From: an uncultured SAR116 cluster alpha proteobacterium
GTDB lineage: Bacteria; Pseudomonadota; Alphaproteobacteria; Puniceispirillales; Puniceispirillaceae
Assembly: GCA_902596655.1 (NCBI GenBank)
Contig: CACJUX010000014.1
Location: forward strand, 1 to 52,002
Direction of reading: 5' to 3'
Length of the DNA stretch: 52,002 nt
Shown: positions 1-8,787 of the stretch, in pieces
Numbering within the stretch: position 1 is the first letter of the stretch
Layout: each line of letters starts with the position of its first letter
Position numbers and translations under genes: made by a program
The notes under the pieces: model-generated
What the model was told of the DNA's origin: nothing
Databases searched by the model: none
The model's input: the letters and a program-made list of their open reading frames with translations, nothing else

Positions 1-1051
1 CCAGCCAGGTCAAAACACGTCCCGCATGATCAACAACTGGAAAACCAGCAGCGAGATGCAAACGTCTGGTCACCATCGCAAAGGACCAATCGCGAGCCTC
101 GTTCAGAAAAGCCAGCGCAGGTGCCTCAGAAATCGTTACATAGGGATCATCCGGTGACTTCTGCTTCATCATCGCAGCATTGACCAGACTAACAGCAAGC
201 CTCATCAGCAGCAACGGATAGAGCAGCGCCAATTCAGCTTTGCTGAAAGGATGCACGCTATGATAGCCGCGAACCAACGCGCACAAAATGTCCAATGGCC
301 GGCATTGCCCAAGAACCAGATATGCCGCCGCCGTGGCAAGGTCGCAAATGGCCGGCGCCCGCGTCATATCACCAAAATCAATCACACCGCTGCATACAGG
401 ACCTGTCAATGATGGCAAGGCAAGCAAATTGTAATCATTCCCGTCACAATGAATGGGGGTTTGATCCAAACTTAATAAAATACCTTCACATTTACTTTCA
501 AAATACTGAAATAAATATTCTATAAATGTTCTGTTTGGCTTATCTTGAACCAAGTCAATGTGCGCCTTTGCCCACTGGGGACGCAGCGGGTGCCATTTAA
601 AATTTCGCTCCAGGGCGGTATGCTCAAACTTCACAAGAGCTTTGGTTAGGCGCGCCAGAACACCGCCAGTCTGTTCCATCAGCTCACTGTTATGGGGCTG
701 CAGCACTCCATAGGGCATACCCGGCAGAGCAGTGATCAGCCAAACGATTCGCCGCTTGCCTTCACAATCTAGCCAGATAACGGAGTCTGCACCAAGAGCA
801 GATTTTTCAATCCGCGGAACTGGCAAGTCAGGGTCAGCATCACGCACATGGTCCAACGCCGCAATCTGCATCTCGACGAGTTCCGCTCCACAGTCAGGGC
901 GCATGATTTTGAGCACCCAGCGCACCTCCCCCTTAACCTCAACGGCGATATTCAGGTCAAACTCGCCATCAAGGCGGTATAGATCGGCGATAATGCTGTA
1001 ATCGGTTGCCAACAAACCCTGCCAATGGTCGCGTTCTGTCTTGCTAAACAT
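1..1051 (-). CDS. Aminoglycoside-phosphotransferase (APH) family kinase domain, partial at left edge
   Basis: The reading frame opens at the ATG at 1051 and stays open to the window edge (350 codons), so the C-terminus is missing. It shows the APH/choline-kinase-like fold signatures: a catalytic-loop motif HCDGNDYN (HxDxxxxN type) and, about 25 residues later, the metal-binding IDFGD. In marine alphaproteobacteria such an N-terminal kinase domain is often fused to a class III aminotransferase in a protein near 1000 residues. The residues after the kinase core (VDHAGRVLTWL) would suit that layout, but the rest lies outside the window. The substrate is probably a small hydroxyl or amine compound. 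The gene is divergent from the SDR gene at 1161. The domain call is firm; the fusion is inference. Confidence 0.8.
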   Translation of the reverse strand, partial: MFSKTERDHWQGLLATDYSIIADLYRLDGEFDLNIAVEVKGEVRWVLKIMRPDCGAELVEMQIAALDHVRDADPDLPVPRIEKSALGADSVIWLDCEGKRRIVWLITALPGMPYGVLQPHNSELMEQTGGVLARLTKALVKFEHTALERNFKWHPLRPQWAKAHIDLVQDKPNRTFIEYLFQYFESKCEGILLSLDQTPIHCDGNDYNLLALPSLTGPVCSGVIDFGDMTRAPAICDLATAAAYLVLGQCRPLDILCALVRGYHSVHPFSKAELALLYPLLLMRLAVSLVNAAMMKQKSPDDPYVTISEAPALAFLNEARDWSFAMVTRRLHLAAGFPVVDHAGRVLTWL

Positions 1052-1160
1052 GCCATTTAACCCCTGTCACACAGATTTGGCTGGGCCAACGCTGTTGCCA
1101 CCACCCTTCACATTCGGGCCAGTGATACCCACTTACCACAGGTATAGGACAGGCAGAACC

Positions 1161-1904
1161 ATGACGCATTATTTTCTAACAGGTGCAAGCGCAGGAATAG
1201 GAGCGGCATTGGCCACACGCCTGTGCGAAAACGGCCACAGGGTGAGTGCTGTGGCTCGCCGCGATGATCGATTGGCCACCATGGCAACCAAACTGCCAGG
1301 CTTTTGGTTTGAAGGCTGTGATGTAACAATGGCCAACCAACTTGCCGAGAGCGTCGCCGCCGCCGAACATGCATATGACGGTATTGATGTTGCGATTTTG
1401 AATGCTGGCATCTACCAGCCTCAGGATGGTAGCGTGATTGATCCGGCTATTTATGCCAGCCATATGGACGTCAATTATATGGGCGTAGTCAACGCATTGG
1501 CGGCAATCGTGCCTCGTATGATAGCGCGTGGCGGGGGACTAATTGTTATTATCTCGTCAGTCGCCGGATGGCGTGGCCTGCCAAAATCGGCTGCCTATGG
1601 CCCTACAAAGGCAGCGCTGATCTCACTTGCCGAATCGCTCCATTTTGACCTGCAGCCCAAAGGAGTGAGGCTGCAGGTAATCTGTCCGGGGTTTGTAGAG
1701 AGTGAGGCGACAGCGGTGAATGATTTCGAGATGCCGGGCCTGATGACAGCAGATGCAGCGGCACAGGCCATCATAAACGCCATGGCAAAAAATGATTTTC
1801 TGGTGCATTTTCCAAAATCCTTTACCCGCACTATGGCATGGTTGCGCTTTCTGCCTGATAAATGGTTTTTCAGGATTGTCGGTAGACGAACAGGATATGT
1901 CTAA
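1161..1904 (+). CDS. Short-chain dehydrogenase/reductase (SDR)
   Basis: A 247-residue classical SDR oxidoreductase. The start is ATG 1161, because MTHYFLTGASAGIG places the Rossmann glycine motif TGASAGIG at residues 7-14, the usual distance. NAG lies near residue 88, and the catalytic serine and YxxxK are in ISSVAGWRG and YGPTKAA. An upstream in-frame TTG at 1041 would add 40 residues of unrelated sequence. Its stop codon shares one base with the start of the SnoaL-like gene, so the two are translationally coupled. An SDR plus an NTF2-like protein is the usual companion pair of the CFA/DUF1365/amine-oxidase cluster that follows on the other strand, suggesting a role in modifying lipid acyl chains. 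The substrate is unknown. Confidence 0.88.
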   Translation: MTHYFLTGASAGIGAALATRLCENGHRVSAVARRDDRLATMATKLPGFWFEGCDVTMANQLAESVAAAEHAYDGIDVAILNAGIYQPQDGSVIDPAIYASHMDVNYMGVVNALAAIVPRMIARGGGLIVIISSVAGWRGLPKSAAYGPTKAALISLAESLHFDLQPKGVRLQVICPGFVESEATAVNDFEMPGLMTADAAAQAIINAMAKNDFLVHFPKSFTRTMAWLRFLPDKWFFRIVGRRTGYV

Positions 1905-2362
1905 TGGCAAAATCGCATCAAAAACTGATCAATTCCTATGTCACCGCCTTCACATCGCTTCGTCCCGGAAACATTGAGGCGCTGCTGGCGCTTGTTGAAA
2001 TCGATGTGGTTTTCGTCGACCCTTTCAATAATCTGCGGGGCAAGGCGGCTTTTGGCGCTGTTTTCGAACATATGTTCGAGACCACTATAGAACCGCAATT
2101 CACCGTTTCCGACGTCGCCCATTCCACATGGGCAGATCGAGATGTCGCCTATCTGCGGTGGCGGATGACGGCCCGCACCAGGGGGTGGCCATCAGTACCA
2201 TTGGAACTTGAGGGTATGAGCGAGGTGCATATCACCGAGACCGGGCTTGTCTCACATCATATCGACCATTGGGACAGTGCTAGCCAGTTGCTATCAAAAC
2301 TACCATTCATTGGAGCGCTGGTGCGCCAAATCATGCGAATATTCGTGGTGAAAACAAACTAG
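1904..2362 (+). CDS. SnoaL-like / NTF2-fold protein
   Basis: A 152-residue protein with the pattern of the nuclear-transport-factor-2/SnoaL fold: an N-terminal helix pair, then DVVFVDPFNNLRG (the typical FxDPF loop), and a terminal strand with HHIDHWD. Members form a conical barrel that binds hydrophobic or polyketide-like ligands; many are enzymes and many are unassigned. The start overlaps the SDR stop by one base, so the pair forms an operon. Its end overlaps the convergent DUF3833 gene by 4 bases, keeping all six lipid-locus genes packed. By context it probably works on a fatty-acid or lipid intermediate; that role is inference. Confidence 0.8.
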   Translation: MAKSHQKLINSYVTAFTSLRPGNIEALLALVEIDVVFVDPFNNLRGKAAFGAVFEHMFETTIEPQFTVSDVAHSTWADRDVAYLRWRMTARTRGWPSVPLELEGMSEVHITETGLVSHHIDHWDSASQLLSKLPFIGALVRQIMRIFVVKTN

Positions 2363-2820
2363 GCTGCCGGGCGAAAGCTGATTAGCACTTCACCCAGCGT
2401 TATTCCCCACTTCGACACGATCGCGCGGTTGATCAATATCCCTGCTTCCTGCAGCACCATGATGTCATTGAAAGTTACCGCGATTTTGCGGCCAAAGAGC
2501 GGGAGCCGGAATTTGTAACGCCAGCTGAGCATATTGCCCTCAAGATGGCCACTTGCATGCCCAACAACATCGGCGCAAATGCCGGTGTAGCGCCCGTCAC
2601 CTACTTTAGTGACATTCCACCGACGCATTTCCGTTTCACCATCATCATAGGCAAAGGCCTCATCAAGCTGAAATCCCTGATCCGTTCGCCTTCCTTCAAC
2701 AGTGACATGAAACTGTCGGCGCACGCTGCCAAACCGATCAACAAAGACGCCATACGCACTGAGCGTTCCGGTGAAATAGGTGGCAGGATCAAAGGCAGGA
2801 ATAGTCAGTTTTTCGGCCAT
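2359..2820 (-). CDS. DUF3833 family protein
   Basis: A 153-residue protein matching the DUF3833 pattern: an opening FDPATYFTGTLSAYGVFVDR segment, a central WNVTKVGDGRYTG, and a late MVLQEAGILINRAIVSKWG. The fold resembles lipocalin/FABP-like beta barrels, suggesting a lipid ligand, but no activity is established. There is no signal peptide or lipobox in this copy, whereas many relatives are lipoproteins. It sits 7 bp after the CFA-like methyltransferase and is the last gene of the leftward operon 6123-2359. DUF3833 genes co-occur with CFA-like, DUF1365 and amine-oxidase genes in many proteobacteria. Confidence 0.82.
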   Translation of the reverse strand: MAEKLTIPAFDPATYFTGTLSAYGVFVDRFGSVRRQFHVTVEGRRTDQGFQLDEAFAYDDGETEMRRWNVTKVGDGRYTGICADVVGHASGHLEGNMLSWRYKFRLPLFGRKIAVTFNDIMVLQEAGILINRAIVSKWGITLGEVLISFRPAA

Positions 2821-2827
2821 GGCAGGT

Positions 2828-4021
2828 CTATTTGTGCATCAGTAGCATCTGTTTAACATCAATGATTCCGCCGCGAAATCCCCCCTCGCAATAAGCAAGA
2901 TAAAGCTCCCACATGCGTTTGAAACGGGCATCAAACTTGCCGGTGGCCAGTTCTGGCCAAGCCTCGTTGAACCTTTTACGCCATTGCGCCAATGTTCTCG
3001 CATAATGCAAGCCATAACCATGCTCCTCAACCAATTCCAGTCCAGCTGATTGCAGCGGAGATTGCAGAACGGGCAGTGATGGCAGCATGCCTCCAGGGAA
3101 AATATGGCGCTGGATGAAATCTGGATCCCGGCGGTAGGCGTCGAAAGCGGCGTCGTCAATCGTGATCGACTGAATAGCAGCCCGCCCACCCCGCTTCAGA
3201 AGGCTGGAAACAGCACTAAAATAGGTCTCCCAATAGGCCTGTCCAACCGCCTCAAACATCTCGATTGAAACGATCTTGTCAAATTTGCCGTCCAGTTCAC
3301 GGTAGTCGACCAGCCTGACATCTGCACGGTCGGCAAGCCCTGCCTCATGAATGCTTCTCTGGGCAAAGACATGCTGCTCCTTCGAGATGGTGATTCCGGT
3401 GACTTTTGCGCCAATGGTCGAGGTCACATATTTGGCAAAGCCGCCCCATCCACAGCCGATCTCCAAGACATGATCATCGGGTTTGATATCGGCAAGCTCG
3501 GCAAGGCATTGATATTTGTTAATCTGGGCCTTCGCGAGATCATCATCATCATTTTTGAAGACTGCGGATGAATAGGTCATGGTGCGGTCAAGCCAGGCAC
3601 CATAGAAGTCATTGCCAAGGTCGTAATGATAGGAAATATTGCGAACCGACCCGGCCTTGTTGTTACGCCGCAGGAGATGAAATAGCTTCAATCCCAGGCG
3701 ACGCATCGGATTGGCCTTGAGCGCCACCTCCAGATAGCTGTCATGCAGGACTGCGAACTCGACCAATTTGGGCAGATCCGTGCTGGTAACCTCGCCATCG
3801 ATTATGGCCTCACAAAACCCCATCTTGCCGTCACGCAGCACCCTGCTCACAGCATTCATGGAGTGAAATTTTACATCACAAGATGGACCGGGCGCGCCGC
3901 CTACAGAGGTCTGTACCCTGCCATCAGGCCAGGTGATGCAAATTTCACCAAACTGTGTCCGAGCAACAATCGCCGCCAGAACATCCTGTTTTCTGTTATC
4001 AAAGAAGCCAGCCACACCCAC
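2828..4021 (-). CDS. Cyclopropane-fatty-acid-synthase-like SAM methyltransferase
   Basis: A 397-residue protein of the CFA synthase family. It shows the family's HYDLGNDFYGAWLD segment (about residues 132-145) and SAM-binding motif I VLEIGCGWGGFAKYV (185-199). IVSIEMFEAVG follows, with the bicarbonate-site glutamate region, and then QRHIFPGGMLPS. These enzymes move a methyl group from SAM to a double bond of a phospholipid acyl chain. In the ChrR/RpoE-type clusters, homologues make methylated or furan fatty acids rather than simple cyclopropanes. It is flanked by DUF3833 (7 bp) and DUF1365 (15 bp) in the same direction, so it probably acts at the inner membrane surface as part of that set. 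Confidence 0.9.
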   Translation of the reverse strand: MGVAGFFDNRKQDVLAAIVARTQFGEICITWPDGRVQTSVGGAPGPSCDVKFHSMNAVSRVLRDGKMGFCEAIIDGEVTSTDLPKLVEFAVLHDSYLEVALKANPMRRLGLKLFHLLRRNNKAGSVRNISYHYDLGNDFYGAWLDRTMTYSSAVFKNDDDDLAKAQINKYQCLAELADIKPDDHVLEIGCGWGGFAKYVTSTIGAKVTGITISKEQHVFAQRSIHEAGLADRADVRLVDYRELDGKFDKIVSIEMFEAVGQAYWETYFSAVSSLLKRGGRAAIQSITIDDAAFDAYRRDPDFIQRHIFPGGMLPSLPVLQSPLQSAGLELVEEHGYGLHYARTLAQWRKRFNEAWPELATGKFDARFKRMWELYLAYCEGGFRGGIIDVKQMLLMHK

Positions 4022-4036
4022 GCCAGTAACAACCCT

Positions 4037-4822
4037 CTACTTGCCAGACCTTGCTTCGGACCATGCCGCTGGAGGCTCTGGCCGTCGATAGAAAGGTACC
4101 CTCTTTATCCATAGTTTCACAGCCTCAAAATGAATAGACATCAGCGGGCGTAAAGGCCACTGACCAGTTTTGCAGAGGGTTTTGACTATACCCCATGTTG
4201 TCATTCGCTCTGGCGACCCGCGGAGTGTTGCGGTAAGCCGCGCTCTGCCATTGCTCAGATAGCGCATCAGAAGGCGCACCGGCCCATCTGCACCGCCACC
4301 CTTGATCATCAGTCGGTATTCCCCATCCATAGGAAAGAATGGTGAGACATGAAAGAGCTTTGTGGCATGCAGGACCGCACCATCATGGTTCGGTACCCCG
4401 GCATAGGAATGAAGATCGCCGAAGGTATTATGGACTTCATAGATCAACAGCGCGTCCCGACCATCACAATCGCGCAGCACGTAGACCGAAACCGGATTGA
4501 ACGCGAAACCTAGAACGCGGGGAAATGTCAACAGATGAACTGAGGCAATCAGAACATCTGGGCAAAGCTCGCCAGCCAGCCGGCGGGCATAGCCAGCAAG
4601 TGACTCAACAGGTTTGCTGTGCCGGTAATTTGGCCCATAATCACGCTGTGCGAATGACAGCAGGTTGAAACGGTCAACCGAAAACAGCGTTGACTGCCCG
4701 TTGGCGGTATCGAGGTCATCGAGATCAATCCAGATCGACAGCCCCTTACGCCGCAGGAAATGTGACGGCATTCCATGCCGGGTGTGATGAATCTGCGATG
4801 GCACGAGAATGCAGGCGGACAT
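4037..4822 (-). CDS. DUF1365 family protein
   Basis: A 261-residue DUF1365 protein. It shows the diagnostic N-terminal region (YGPNYRHS, AGELCPDVLIASVHLLTFPR) and LGFAFNPVSVYVLRDCDG, followed by a conserved YEVHNTFGDLHSY block. The family is found almost exclusively next to an FAD-dependent amine-oxidase-like gene and a CFA-like gene, exactly as here. Its start codon overlaps the stop of the upstream oxidoreductase by one base, so the two are coupled. Biochemical function is unresolved; a role in the same acyl-chain modification is inferred from context. Confidence 0.88.
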   Translation of the reverse strand: MSACILVPSQIHHTRHGMPSHFLRRKGLSIWIDLDDLDTANGQSTLFSVDRFNLLSFAQRDYGPNYRHSKPVESLAGYARRLAGELCPDVLIASVHLLTFPRVLGFAFNPVSVYVLRDCDGRDALLIYEVHNTFGDLHSYAGVPNHDGAVLHATKLFHVSPFFPMDGEYRLMIKGGGADGPVRLLMRYLSNGRARLTATLRGSPERMTTWGIVKTLCKTGQWPLRPLMSIHFEAVKLWIKRVPFYRRPEPPAAWSEARSGK

Positions 4823-6123
4823 CAGGCGATCTCTCTTTCCTCTTCATCCTGCGACGGATAGGCGGCAACATCACTTTGCCACGGAATTTCAATATTGAGC
4901 GAGCGGGCAATGGCGATGGCTGATTTCAACCCATCCTCGTGAAACCCATATCCTGTCCACGCTCCAGCAAAAAACAAATTGTCATGCCCCTGTATCTCGG
5001 GCAGACGTGCCTGCGCAAGAATGGCCCTCTCGTCGAAAACTGGATGATCATAGCTGAATTCAGCATGAATAAGGTCCGAATCAGGTTCAATATGCGGGTT
5101 TAAGGTCTCATAGAGTGGATAGGCCTGATCGATAGACTGCAGACGGTTCATCCAATAGGTCAGGCACAATCCACCATCATGGTCCGACCCGGTGACATAA
5201 TTCCATGACCCCCATGCGGCCTGCCGTTTTGGCATCAAGACAGGATCAGAGTGCAGGACAGCCCGGTTTTCCTGAAACCTGAAGCTGGACAGTATCTCAC
5301 GCTCAAGCCCACTTGCGTCGGTGATCAGCGCCAGTGACTGGTCGGCGTGGGCCGCAAGTATCACTTTGTCAAACCAGACATCTCCTTGGCCAGCTATGCT
5401 GAGAACGACGCCGCCCTGTGCCCGGCGCAAACCGGAAATATGCGTCGATTTATGGATGTTCGGTCCTAGAGCGGCGAGAATCCGCCTGACATACTCGCGC
5501 GATCCGCCTGTCAACGTCCGCCATTGTGGGCGGTCAACAAAATTGAGCAGCTTGTGATTTTCCAGAAACCGCATATAGGAACGCACAGGAAAATCCAACA
5601 TCATCCCCGAGGTACAAGACCAAATGGCAGCCCCCATCGGCAACAGATGGTCTGCGACAAAGGCATCGCTGTATCCCTGCCTTACGACAAAAGCGCCGAG
5701 GCTCTCATTGATTGGGCCATCATAGGCGGTGCGCGGCGCAGAGCGGTAAAAGCGCACTAATTCGGCAAGCATCGACCAATAACGCGGTTGGGTCAGGTTG
5801 GCTGGTTGCGCTAGCAATCCTTTGATAGACCCCTCATATTCTCGCTGACCACCATTAAGCGAGACGGCAAAGCTCATATCTGTTTCCTGAGTAGCCACAC
5901 CAAGATGTGCGAACAGGCTAACAAGATTTGGATAATTCAATGGGTTGTATACGATGAAACCTGTATCCACTGCCACCTTTACGCCGCCAAAATCAACCTC
6001 AACCGTGTTGCTATGACCGCCAAATCTGTTGTCATTTTCAAACAGATGGACATCAACATTGTTTTTGAGGAGATAGGATGCCCCAAGGCCGGCTATGCCC
6101 GACCCGATAATCGCAATGCGCAT
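4822..6123 (-). CDS. FAD-dependent amine-oxidase-like oxidoreductase
   Basis: A 433-residue flavoprotein. The N-terminus carries a dinucleotide-binding fold (IIGSGIAGLGASYLL, residues 4-18), followed by FENDNRFGGHSNTV. A C-terminal FAD motif, NLFFAGAWTGYGFHEDGL, is typical of the NAD(P)-binding amine-oxidase family. It is the first gene of the leftward operon and has a ribosome site AAGGA just upstream. Homologues paired with DUF1365 and a CFA-like enzyme belong to the singlet-oxygen regulon of phototrophic and marine bacteria and have been tied to unsaturated or furan fatty-acid formation. That exact reaction is not shown here. No ECF sigma factor or ChrR gene is visible within the window. 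Confidence 0.88.
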   Translation of the reverse strand: MRIAIIGSGIAGLGASYLLKNNVDVHLFENDNRFGGHSNTVEVDFGGVKVAVDTGFIVYNPLNYPNLVSLFAHLGVATQETDMSFAVSLNGGQREYEGSIKGLLAQPANLTQPRYWSMLAELVRFYRSAPRTAYDGPINESLGAFVVRQGYSDAFVADHLLPMGAAIWSCTSGMMLDFPVRSYMRFLENHKLLNFVDRPQWRTLTGGSREYVRRILAALGPNIHKSTHISGLRRAQGGVVLSIAGQGDVWFDKVILAAHADQSLALITDASGLEREILSSFRFQENRAVLHSDPVLMPKRQAAWGSWNYVTGSDHDGGLCLTYWMNRLQSIDQAYPLYETLNPHIEPDSDLIHAEFSYDHPVFDERAILAQARLPEIQGHDNLFFAGAWTGYGFHEDGLKSAIAIARSLNIEIPWQSDVAAYPSQDEEEREIA

Positions 6124-6274
6124 TTTACGTCCTTAGCTATTGCATAACTGCAAACCCGGTGGCACCCGAACGGAAACAGTCATTGTTTTACCCCACAAGA
6201 TATATAGTGACAGATTGTCGCAATCAACAGAGGTAATCAAATGTTATTAATAAAAAATAGACGAGGATGATAAA

Positions 6275-7264
6275 ATGATCCGCAGCTTCGGGACTTCACG
6301 TGACAATCAGGATGTGTTCGCCATTGACATATGGAACGGCGCTCTGTCAGCCACCATCCTGACCTGGGGCGCGGTGGTCCAGGATCTTCGCCTCGCTGGG
6401 CATGAGCCACCGCTTGTTCTGGGATTCAGAAAGTTCAAACATTACCCACGTTACTCGCCCTATTTTGGCGCAATTGTCGGACGCTACGCCAATCGGATCA
6501 ATGACGGGCAGGCAACAATCGCTGGCAGCACACACCAGTTCGACACCAATTTTCTGGGTAAACATTGCCTTCATGGCGGCAAGACAGGCTATAGTGTCCG
6601 TGATTGGGTGCTGAGCGATCACGCAAATGATTTTGTCGAATTGCGCCTGTCCGACCCTGACGGCATGATGGGCTTCCCTGGCAAGATCGAGTTGTGTGTG
6701 CGCTATGAAATCAGTGACGGGGCCACTCTGGCGATATCCATCACCGCCAGTTGCGACACCACCACCCTGTTCAATCCAGCTCATCACAGCTATTTCTGCC
6801 TTGATGACAGCAATCATGTCCGCGACCATGAAATCAGCATCGCAGCCGACCATTATCTGCCGGTCGATGATGAGGCCATCCCGACAGGCGAGATCGCCAC
6901 AGTGAACGGCACACGCTTTGATTTGCGCATACCGGGTTTGATCGGCGATACCGGATTTGACCATAATTTCTGTCTTGGCGCGGCGCGAGGCCCATTACGC
7001 CATGTGGCTAGCGTTCGTAGCCCGAAATCTGGCGTTGGCATGCAGGTGGCAACCACTGAACCGGGGCTACAATTCTATTCTGGTCACAAGCTAGGTCCAC
7101 CAGTACTCGGACTTATCAAAAAACTATACGGCCCATTTTCCGGCCTCTGTCTCGAACCACAAATCTGGCCAGATGCGCCAAACAACCCACACTTTCCTTC
7201 GGCATTGCTGCAGCCCGGGTCTTTCTACCGTCAACAAACAACCTTTGCATTTCATGGCGGTTAG
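6275..7264 (+). CDS. galM: Aldose 1-epimerase
   Basis: A 329-residue protein of the galactose mutarotase family, which interconverts alpha and beta anomers of aldoses in the cytoplasm. Visible family features are YFGAIVGRYANRI near residue 63, CLHGG with His100, NPAHHSYF with the catalytic histidine near 171, and a late GLCLEPQIWPDAPN with the catalytic-base glutamate. Length is normal. It is divergent from the lipid operon and 65 bp upstream of an aldo/keto reductase, with a palindrome in that gap. The actual sugar cannot be read from the sequence. Confidence 0.92.
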   Translation: MIRSFGTSRDNQDVFAIDIWNGALSATILTWGAVVQDLRLAGHEPPLVLGFRKFKHYPRYSPYFGAIVGRYANRINDGQATIAGSTHQFDTNFLGKHCLHGGKTGYSVRDWVLSDHANDFVELRLSDPDGMMGFPGKIELCVRYEISDGATLAISITASCDTTTLFNPAHHSYFCLDDSNHVRDHEISIAADHYLPVDDEAIPTGEIATVNGTRFDLRIPGLIGDTGFDHNFCLGAARGPLRHVASVRSPKSGVGMQVATTEPGLQFYSGHKLGPPVLGLIKKLYGPFSGLCLEPQIWPDAPNNPHFPSALLQPGSFYRQQTTFAFHGG

Positions 7265-7271
7265 ACTATCC

Positions 7272-7287
7272 CTTTAGAATTCTAAAG
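7272..7287. promoter_or_regulatory. Perfect 16-bp palindrome between galM and the aldo/keto reductase
   Basis: CTTTAGAATTCTAAAG is fully self-complementary with no loop. It lies 8 bp after the galM stop and about 43 bp before the next start, so it could be an operator or a weak hairpin. No T-tract follows, so a terminator is unlikely. The protein that might bind is unknown. Confidence 0.3.
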
Positions 7288-7329
7288 TGTCCTATCAACC
7301 ATCCGATAAATTGCAAACGAGAGCCTATC

Positions 7330-8373
7330 ATGATCTACAACAAGCTGGGTTCGACCGATATTGACGTGAGCTCCATATGCCTTGGTTCAATGACCTGGGG
7401 ATCACAGAACACCGCCGAGGAAGGCCACGCGCAGATTGACATGGCGCTTGAACGCGGTGTCAACATCATTGACACCGCGGAGATCTACCCGACCACGCCG
7501 ATGTCAGTCGAAACACAAGGTGACACAGAGCGGGTAATCGGCGAATGGGTTGCTAAATCAGGTCGCCGCGATAACGTACTTATCGCAACCAAAGTTGCGG
7601 GCAATGGATTCCGGAATCTCCGTGGTGGTGGTCCGATCACCCCCAAAATCATATCACTTGCTGTTGAGAGTTCACTAACCTCTTTGCAGACTGATTACAT
7701 TGATCTGTATCAACTCCACTGGCCAAACCGCGGTTCTTACATGTTCCGTCAGAACTGGCAATATGATCCAACGCAACAGAGAAAGCAGGAAACGCTTGAT
7801 CACATTGCTGAAGTGCTCGACGCGATGGATAATTTGCAAAAGCAGGGAAAGGTCCGACATTTCGGACTGTCGAATGAGAGCGCATGGGGAACAGCGCAAT
7901 GGCTGCGTATTTCCGAGGACCGCAATCTGCCGCGAGTAATGTCGTTGCAGAATGAATACAGTCTGTTGTGCCGGCTGTATGACACCGATCTTGCAGAATT
8001 GTGCCATAATGAAAAGGTTGGGCTTTTTGCCTACTCTCCCATCGCCTGCGGTATGTTGAGCGGCAAATACCAGAATGGAATGATCCCCGACGGGTCACGC
8101 CGTTCCATCGGCCCGGAAATGGGCGGCCGGATCAATCCAAGGGTTTGGCCGGCGATAGACGCCTACCTTGATATTGCCAAGCGGCATGGGCTTGATCCAA
8201 GCCAGATGGCGCTTGCTTGGGCGCTGACAAGGCCAGCGATGATGTCACTTATTATCGGCGCAACCTCGTTATCCCAGCTTGACTGCCTGCTTGACTCTGT
8301 CGAAGTCACCCTGTCCGACACGGTTATGGAAGAAATTGACGCCGCACATAAGGCGCACCCGATGCCATTTTGA
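7330..8373 (+). CDS. Aldo/keto reductase, Tas-like
   Basis: A 347-residue NADPH-dependent aldo/keto reductase. The tetrad is visible: Asp and Tyr in IIDTAEIYPTT, Lys in IATKVAG, His in LYQLHWPNR. The extended loop with a SMTWGSQNT opening and GMLSGKYQNGM matches Tas-like (AKR11/12-type) members rather than the short AKRs. A ribosome site of type GAG precedes the ATG (gcaaacgagagcctatc). Its role beside galM is probably sugar aldehyde or general carbonyl reduction, without a known physiological substrate. Confidence 0.9.
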   Translation: MIYNKLGSTDIDVSSICLGSMTWGSQNTAEEGHAQIDMALERGVNIIDTAEIYPTTPMSVETQGDTERVIGEWVAKSGRRDNVLIATKVAGNGFRNLRGGGPITPKIISLAVESSLTSLQTDYIDLYQLHWPNRGSYMFRQNWQYDPTQQRKQETLDHIAEVLDAMDNLQKQGKVRHFGLSNESAWGTAQWLRISEDRNLPRVMSLQNEYSLLCRLYDTDLAELCHNEKVGLFAYSPIACGMLSGKYQNGMIPDGSRRSIGPEMGGRINPRVWPAIDAYLDIAKRHGLDPSQMALAWALTRPAMMSLIIGATSLSQLDCLLDSVEVTLSDTVMEEIDAAHKAHPMPF

Positions 8374-8787
8374 TAGCTTTTGCTATCAATCTGCGCATTG
8401 AGGCAGCCAGCCTGCTGGTAGTGCGCCATGCCGCTTTTCAGTTGCGGCTTGTCGCCAATGAACAGTTTTTTCGAATGCTGCTGATCCCGGAACAAGAGAG
8501 CGTAACTGAACTACATGACCTAAGATCCAGAAATGAATTCCTAGCTGATGTAGCTTGCAGCGGCGCTTGGCGCCACCTTACAGCAGGCAATCGGGGCCAA
8601 AAAGATCAACATTGCCATAACCGGAAATGTTGTTTCGAAGTTTCCTCTGAACGTGTTCGCCGGACATGCCGACGATAAGGCCTGGCCCTCTCTCGTCTGG
8701 GGTCATGGCGCGCCCTCCACGCTGTCGCCCGCAAAAAGGGCTAGCCGGCTCGCCGTTTTCGAAAAGTTTCTCGCGGCGCTTGCCTAG
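8370..8787 (+). pseudogene. Possible decayed gene with a frameshift near 8555
   Basis: This stretch between two real genes reads as protein-like sequence in two frames that abut. The first frame runs from 8370 to about 8556 (ending EFLADVAC). The second runs 8554-8787 and contains KKINIAITGNVVSKFPL, GHADDKAWPSLVWGHG and a leucine/alanine-rich tail before TAG 8785-8787. The second frame has no ATG and is preceded directly by a stop, which would fit one original gene broken by a frameshift. I do not recognise the family. Its end overlaps the convergent DUF952 gene. It may instead be chance open frames. Confidence 0.3.

Noticed and set aside
6347-6964. A 205-codon minus-strand frame inside galM.
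   Set aside because: It is a shadow of galM, whose catalytic motifs are clear on the plus strand.
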